Assembly (NCBI RefSeq): GCF_024213555.1
Contig: NZ_JANAVO010000010.1
Location: forward strand, 1-64,000
Direction: 5' to 3'
DNA length: 64,000 nucleotides
Origin: Allokutzneria sp. A3M-2-11 16
Lineage (GTDB): Bacteria > Actinomycetota > Actinomycetes > Mycobacteriales > Pseudonocardiaceae
Shown here: positions 59,862 through 64,000 of the stretch, in pieces
Numbering within the stretch: position 1 is the stretch's first letter
Layout of the letters: every line of letters begins with the position of its first letter
The notes under the pieces: generated by a model
Told to the model about the DNA's origin: nothing
What the model saw: the letters and a program-made list of their open reading frames with translations, nothing else
The model's database searches: none
Position numbers and translations under genes: made by a program

Positions 59862-60880
59862 GCGATGGGGTGGTCCGGCGGCCGACAGGAGCCGATGTGG
59901 CGCGGGAGGCGGGAGTGTCCCCGTCCACGGTTTCCCGTGCGCTCAACGGAACCGGCTACACCGCGCCCCAGGTCCGCGAACGCGTCCGCGCCGCCGCCGC
60001 GCGCATCGGCTACATCCCCGATGCCAACGCGCGTAGCCTGCGCAACCGCAGCAGCCGTTCGGTCGGCGTGCTCATCTCCGATCTGCGCAACCCCTTCTAC
60101 GCCGACCTCGCCGCTGGCATCGAGCAGGTGCTCCGCGCGGCCGGCTACCACATGATCCTGGTCAACGACGACGGCAGCGCCGAGGAGGAACTGCTCGCTG
60201 TGCAGACCTTCGCGGCGATGCGGGTGTCCGGGGTGATCATCACACCGGTGTCCTCGCGCTCGGTGAAAAGCCTGCGGGAGCACGGGATCAACGTGGTCCA
60301 GGCCGACCGCCGCGCGGGCACCCGGCACGGTGACGCGGTCCTCGGCGACAACGAGCAGGGCGCCGAGCTGGTCACCGAACACCTGCTGGCGCTGGGCCAC
60401 CGCAGGATCGCGCTGCTCATCGACGAGACGAAGTGGACCACCGGGGCTGGTCGGCTCGCGGGCTACCGCGCCGCGCACGAGGCGGCCGGGGTGCCGTTGG
60501 ACGAGAAGCTGATCGCGTTCACCACGAGCTTCGAGGCGGAGGCAGCCCGGGGCGCGACCGCCGAGCTCCTCGACGCCCACCCCGACGTCACCGCGCTGTT
60601 CGCGGCCAACAACGTGATCGCGCAGGGGGCGTTCCAGGAGATCCAGCGCCGTCGGATCGCCGTGCCGCGCAAGCTGTCCCTCGCCGCCTACGACGACGTG
60701 CCGTGGATGTCCATGGTCCGTCCGGGGATCACCACCGTCACCCAGCACACGGTGTCCTTCGGGAAGCGCTGTGCCGAGGTGCTGCTGAGCAGGCTCGACG
60801 GTGCCGCCGAGCAGGAGCCGACGATCATCCACGTGCAGCCCGAGCTGGTCGTCCGCGCCTCCACCGCCGCACCCCGCTGA
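59858..60880 (+). CDS. LacI family repressor of the sugar locus
   Basis: 340 residues. LacI HTH with hinge (TGADVAREAGVSPSTVSRAL, then NRSSRSVGVLISDL), then a periplasmic-binding-protein-like sensor. It closes the MBL/glycosidase operon. The three GGCAACGTTGCC-type palindromes at 56338, 61180 and 61197 fit its expected operator; ligand unknown. Confidence 0.9.
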   Translation: MSDGVVRRPTGADVAREAGVSPSTVSRALNGTGYTAPQVRERVRAAAARIGYIPDANARSLRNRSSRSVGVLISDLRNPFYADLAAGIEQVLRAAGYHMILVNDDGSAEEELLAVQTFAAMRVSGVIITPVSSRSVKSLREHGINVVQADRRAGTRHGDAVLGDNEQGAELVTEHLLALGHRRIALLIDETKWTTGAGRLAGYRAAHEAAGVPLDEKLIAFTTSFEAEAARGATAELLDAHPDVTALFAANNVIAQGAFQEIQRRRIAVPRKLSLAAYDDVPWMSMVRPGITTVTQHTVSFGKRCAEVLLSRLDGAAEQEPTIIHVQPELVVRASTAAPR

Positions 60881-60989
60881 AACAAACTCCACCCAGGCTC
60901 GCCCCCCGCTTGCCCTCGCGCCCGCCACACCCCACGCTCACCTCCCTGGCACCCGAGGTCCCCGTGGCCCCCGGGCGACCCGCGTTTTC
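60881..60989. other. C-rich intergenic spacer before element B4
   Basis: C-rich 109-bp stretch with no gene. Together with B4, the G-tract and the operators it makes up a 387-bp gap. Confidence 0.6.
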
Positions 60990-61052
60990 CCCGTTTCGTA
61001 CTCATTACCGTGGATTAGAGCGCTCCAAAGCCCGTTAAGAGTACGAAACGGG
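60990..61052. repeat. Dispersed 63-bp inverted-repeat element B, copy 4
   Basis: CCCGTTTCGTACTC and GAGTACGAAACGGG ends, exactly 63 bp, with AGAGCGCTCC in the centre. Left flank C-rich, right flank a long G-tract. Confidence 0.92.
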
Positions 61053-61073
61053 AGGTCTCTAGCCAGGTTGGCG

Positions 61074-61145
61074 GAGGAGGGGTGGGAGGGGGAGGTGGTG
61101 GAGGGGGCGCGCGGGGTTTCAGGGGAGGGTTCAGGAGGAGTGGGG
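61074..61145 (+). other. G-tract with quadruplex-type pattern
   Basis: At least six runs of three or more Gs (for example GGGGTGGGAGGGGG at 61079-61092, then 61103, 61113, 61122 and 61127). It lies 30-130 bp upstream of the LacI-type operators of the ABC operon. Confidence 0.6.
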
Positions 61146-61179
61146 AGACCTTGACGGGGTGGGGGAGGCGCACCTAGGT

Positions 61180-61212
61180 TGTGGCAACGATTCCACATGG
61201 CAACGTTGCCAT
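61180..61212. promoter_or_regulatory. Tandem LacI-type operators 2 and 3
   Basis: TGTGGCAACGATTCCACA at 61180-61197 and ATGGCAACGTTGCCAT at 61197-61212. The first is an imperfect copy and the second keeps the 12-bp core of the palindrome at 56338. They lie 56 bp before the solute-binding protein start. Confidence 0.9.
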
Positions 61213-61267
61213 GCGCTGATCACACTGTGTTGACTGATTCCCCCTCGAAGGCGCGGAGGAACACGGC

Positions 61268-62581
61268 ATGTCGAAGCGCAGTCTCACCGCACTCACCGTG
61301 GCGACGGCCCTCGTGCTCGCCGGCTGCGGCGGGGTCGGGCGGTCCGGGCAGGACGGCGCGGCCACCCTGACCACCATGGGGTTCGGCACCGGCGACGAGA
61401 TCGCCAAGACCCGGGTGGAGCGGGCCAACAAGGTGATCGCCCCGGCCACCGTGCGCATCGGCGGCAACGCCTTCGACGCGCAGCAGTTCCTCTCCGCGGT
61501 CGCCTCGGGCAGCCCGCCGGACCTGGTGTACCTGGACCGCCAGCTGCTCGGCACCTACGCCGCGCGCGGCACGGTCGAGCCGCTGGACAGCTGCGTCGCG
61601 AACCAGAAGATCGACCTCAAGCAGTACCGCGCGCCCGCGCTGGCCGAGGTCACCCTGGACGGCAAGCTCTACGGGCTGCCGGAGTTCTACAACAACCGGG
61701 TGATGATGACCAACGGCGGCGCCGCGGTGAACGTGAGCGACCGCGCCGGGCTGGAGCGCACCGTCGTCGAGCTGACCAGGCGCGGCGGCGACGGCAAGCT
61801 CGCCCGCGTCGGTTTCGACCCGAAGATCCCGGAGTTCCTGCCGCTGTGGGCCCGCGCGAGCGGCGTGAAGATGCTCAGCGACGACGGGAAGAAGGCCAAC
61901 CTCGCCGATCCGAAGCTGGTCGAGGTGCTGGAGTACACCGTTGGGCTGCTGGACAAGCAGGGCGGCTGGGGCGCGGTGAAGGCCTTCCGCGACTCGTTCA
62001 ACTTCTTCGGCGAGAAGAACCCGTTCAGCCAGGACCAGCTCGCCGCGTTCCCGATGGAGGACTGGTACCTCAACGTGCTGGCCAACATGTCGCCGAACGT
62101 GGGCCTGGGCGTCACGCCGTTCACCGACGTCCAGGGCAGGCCGATCGACTGGGTCACCGGCAGCGCGTGGGCGATCCCGACCGCGGGCAAGAACAAGGAC
62201 AAGGCGTGCGCGTGGATCAAGGAGATGACCTCCTCGGAGTCCTGGATCGCCGCCGCTCAGGCCCGCGCGAACGCCCGCAAGGCCGAGGGCAAGGCGTTCA
62301 CCGGGGTCTACACCGCCAACGCGGTCGCCGACCAGAAGATCTTCGGTGAGCTGGTCAAGCTGGACGACAAGCCGGTGTTCGACAAGGCGGTCAAGGCCGT
62401 GCTCAGCGCCCAGGAGTCGGCCTTCACCATGCCCGCCTCGCCCGCGGGTTCGGAGTTCAAGACGGCGTGGAGCGACGCGGTGAACCGGGTGCTCTCCGGG
62501 CAGCAGAAGGCCGCCGACGCCCTGGCCCAGGCCCAGCGCGAGGCGCAGCAGGCGCTCGACCGCGCGTCCGGCGGCCGGTGA
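61268..62581 (+). CDS. ABC sugar transporter, solute-binding lipoprotein
   Basis: 437 residues. A lipoprotein signal with LVLAGC (Cys near 19) is followed by a family-1 solute-binding fold: FDAQQFLSAVASGSPPDLVY, GLPEFYNNRVMMTNGG, and SAWAIPTAGKNKDKACAWIK. It delivers an oligosaccharide or glycoside to the downstream permeases. Its stop overlaps the next start (GTGA). Confidence 0.9.
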   Translation: MSKRSLTALTVATALVLAGCGGVGRSGQDGAATLTTMGFGTGDEIAKTRVERANKVIAPATVRIGGNAFDAQQFLSAVASGSPPDLVYLDRQLLGTYAARGTVEPLDSCVANQKIDLKQYRAPALAEVTLDGKLYGLPEFYNNRVMMTNGGAAVNVSDRAGLERTVVELTRRGGDGKLARVGFDPKIPEFLPLWARASGVKMLSDDGKKANLADPKLVEVLEYTVGLLDKQGGWGAVKAFRDSFNFFGEKNPFSQDQLAAFPMEDWYLNVLANMSPNVGLGVTPFTDVQGRPIDWVTGSAWAIPTAGKNKDKACAWIKEMTSSESWIAAAQARANARKAEGKAFTGVYTANAVADQKIFGELVKLDDKPVFDKAVKAVLSAQESAFTMPASPAGSEFKTAWSDAVNRVLSGQQKAADALAQAQREAQQALDRASGGR

Positions 62582-63552
62582 GAGCCGCGGTGACGGCCCC
62601 GGCCAAGGTCGCCGCCGAGCCGGACCGCAAGGAGCGGATCCGGCGCTGGCGCAAGGGTTTCCGCAGGCGCGAGACCTGGGCGGCGTACGCGTTCCTCTCG
62701 CCGTGGATCATCGGTTTCCTGATCTTCATGGCCGGGCCGATGGTGGCCAGCTTCGTGCTCTCGCTGACCGACTACGACGCGCTCGGCTCGCCGAACCTGG
62801 TGGGCTGGGCCAACTACGAGCAGCTGCTCAGCGATCCGAAGGTGGCCAAGAGCCTGGCCAACACCGTCGTCTACTCGCTGATGGTGGTGCCCGGCACGAT
62901 GATCGTCGCGCTGGCGCTGGCCATGGTGCTCAACCGGGTCGGCACGCGCTCGGCGGGCTTCTTCCGCACCCTGTTCTACCTGCCGGAGGTCACCCCGAAG
63001 GTGGCCGTCGGCGTGCTGTTCCTGATGCTGTTCAACGGCCAGGTCGGCCTGATCAACGAGTTTCTCGGGCTGTTCGGCATCCAGGGCCCCGCGTGGAGCA
63101 CCGACCCGGACTGGGTCAAGCCCGGCCTGGTGCTGATGAACCTGTGGTCGGTCGGCGGCACCGTGGTGCTCTACCTGGCGGCGCTGAAGAACGTGCCGCT
63201 GGACCTCTACGAGGCGGCCGAGCTGGACGGGGCCTCGCCCTGGCGGCGGTTCCGGCACATCACGCTGCCGATGATCAGCGGCACGCTGTTCTTCACCTTC
63301 ATCGTGCAGACCATCGCGGCGTTGCAGACCTTCGACGAGGCCTACACCGCCTTCTACGGCAGCACCGCCTCGGCCACCTACAGCAGCGACGCGGCGCTGT
63401 TCTACCTGATCTACCTGTTCCAGCAGGCTTTCCAGTTCCTGCACATGGGCTACGCCTCGGCGATGGCCTGGCTGCTGTTCGGGATCATCATGGTCATCAC
63501 GCTGGTCCAGGTGAAGGTCAGCAAGCGGTTCGTCTACTACGAGGGTGGGTGA
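62578..63552 (+). CDS. ABC sugar transporter permease (MalF/UgpA type)
   Basis: 324 residues from the GTG at 62578, six membrane segments, and the EAA loop as YEAAELDGASPWRRFRHITL. Coupled to the binding protein; followed after 3 bp by the second permease. Confidence 0.9.
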   Translation: MRAAVTAPAKVAAEPDRKERIRRWRKGFRRRETWAAYAFLSPWIIGFLIFMAGPMVASFVLSLTDYDALGSPNLVGWANYEQLLSDPKVAKSLANTVVYSLMVVPGTMIVALALAMVLNRVGTRSAGFFRTLFYLPEVTPKVAVGVLFLMLFNGQVGLINEFLGLFGIQGPAWSTDPDWVKPGLVLMNLWSVGGTVVLYLAALKNVPLDLYEAAELDGASPWRRFRHITLPMISGTLFFTFIVQTIAALQTFDEAYTAFYGSTASATYSSDAALFYLIYLFQQAFQFLHMGYASAMAWLLFGIIMVITLVQVKVSKRFVYYEGG

Positions 63553-63555
63553 ACC

Positions 63556-64000
63556 GTGCTGAAGCAACGGAAAGGCGTCCTGTTCTGGGTCGTGCTGATC
63601 GGCGCGTCCGTGCTCTTCCTCTACCCGTTCCTGTGGGTGATCAGCGCCTCGCTGAAGCCGCGGTCGCAGGTCTTCGACAACAAGCTGGTCCCCGACCAGG
63701 TCCGGCCGGAGAACTACGTCGACGTCTGGCAGGCCGCGCCGGTGCTGGACTGGTTCGTCAACAGCGTCGTGGTGGCGCTGGCGGCGGCCGCGGCGGTGAC
63801 GCTGGTCAGCTCGATCGTCGCGTTCGGGTTCGCCTACTTCCGCTTCCCCGGCCGCAACGCGCTGTTCGGCCTGGTGCTGGGCACGATGATGCTGCCTGCC
63901 GCGGTGACGATGATCCCGGTCTACCTGATCTGGAACTCGGTCGGCCTGGCCAACACGCAGGTCCCGCTGTGGGCGGTGAACCTCTTCGGCAGCGCGTTCT
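63556..64000 (+). CDS. ABC sugar transporter permease (MalG/UgpE type), partial
   Basis: Begins GTG at 63556 (MLKQRKGVLFWVVLIGASVL); 148 codons are visible before the window ends. It shows the first membrane segment, an extracellular WQAAPVLDWFVNS and the next two segments. The EAA loop lies beyond the edge. No ATPase gene is seen in the window; MsiK-type shared ATPases are usual in actinomycetes. Confidence 0.88.
   Translation, partial: MLKQRKGVLFWVVLIGASVLFLYPFLWVISASLKPRSQVFDNKLVPDQVRPENYVDVWQAAPVLDWFVNSVVVALAAAAAVTLVSSIVAFGFAYFRFPGRNALFGLVLGTMMLPAAVTMIPVYLIWNSVGLANTQVPLWAVNLFGSAF

Noticed and set aside
19573-61052. B elements as simple rho-independent terminators
   Set aside because: No T-tract, fixed 63-bp length and identical ends; a terminator role remains possible but does not explain the identity.
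1-64000. tRNA or rRNA genes
   Set aside because: No cloverleaf with a GTTCGAATC-type arm or rRNA sequence was recognised by eye.

Overview
The window is high-GC DNA from an actinomycete, most likely the family Pseudonocardiaceae. That placement is inferred from gene content (an SsgA-like protein, a DUF3558 lipoprotein, SARP, LuxR, PucR and HxlR regulators, a Pnkp/Hen1 RNA-repair pair, a TM0106-type nuclease-helicase, two DUF222-HNH genes), the many GTG starts and the several probable leaderless promoters. It is chromosomal in character. I see no rRNA, tRNA, CRISPR array, transposase or phage module. Functions are read from motifs and family memory; no database search was run.

Layout. 0-9 kb: a Tat-exported SDR, two overlapping LuxR regulators, an exported alginate-lyase-like protein, a FabF-type ketosynthase, a divergent HxlR/RutE-like pair, and an AT-rich patch with a truncated gene and a small terminated ORF. 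9-19 kb: a RecB-like nuclease/helicase, a DUF3558 lipoprotein pair, an Hsp90-family protein coupled to a 920-residue TPR protein, and an alpha/beta hydrolase. 19.7-25 kb: a tRNase-type toxin with a SitI3-like immunity gene, directly downstream of the Hen1-Pnkp RNA-repair operon. 25-34.5 kb: SsgA-like, YqeB-like, TetR, CobW GTPase, GlxA-type regulator, M23 peptidase, a TetR/MFS pair around a 33-bp palindrome, and a beta-lactamase-like protein with a GntR regulator. 34.5-38.8 kb: the first DUF222-HNH element, RluA, STAS and a PRTase-like protein. 39-46.9 kb: HyuA, HyuB, a degenerate HyuA paralogue, DUF917 and PucR. 46.9-52 kb: a second-type ClpX, a truncated SARP, and the second DUF222-HNH element. 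52-54.7 kb: prolyl aminopeptidase, MarR and MFS around a MarR-type palindrome. 54.7-64 kb: a carbohydrate locus (GH84, tandem-MBL protein, GH-D-like glycosidase, LacI, ABC importer) with three matching LacI-type palindromes.

The most unusual content is non-coding. (1) Two DUF222-HNH genes each follow a 115-bp inverted-repeat element that differs at only one position between copies, next to a tandem array; a third copy is cut by the left window edge. (2) Four dispersed elements of exactly 63 bp share identical 14-bp inverted ends (CCCGTTTCGTACTC) and sit where flanks switch from C-rich to G-rich. (3) Three longer two-stem inverted-repeat elements share GTCTTCAAGTAC ends, each between convergent genes. 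Other points are the toxin next to RNA repair, the HyuA paralogue that lost both phosphate-binding motifs, and repeated GTCCACAGTGGAC-like palindromes inside coding sequence.
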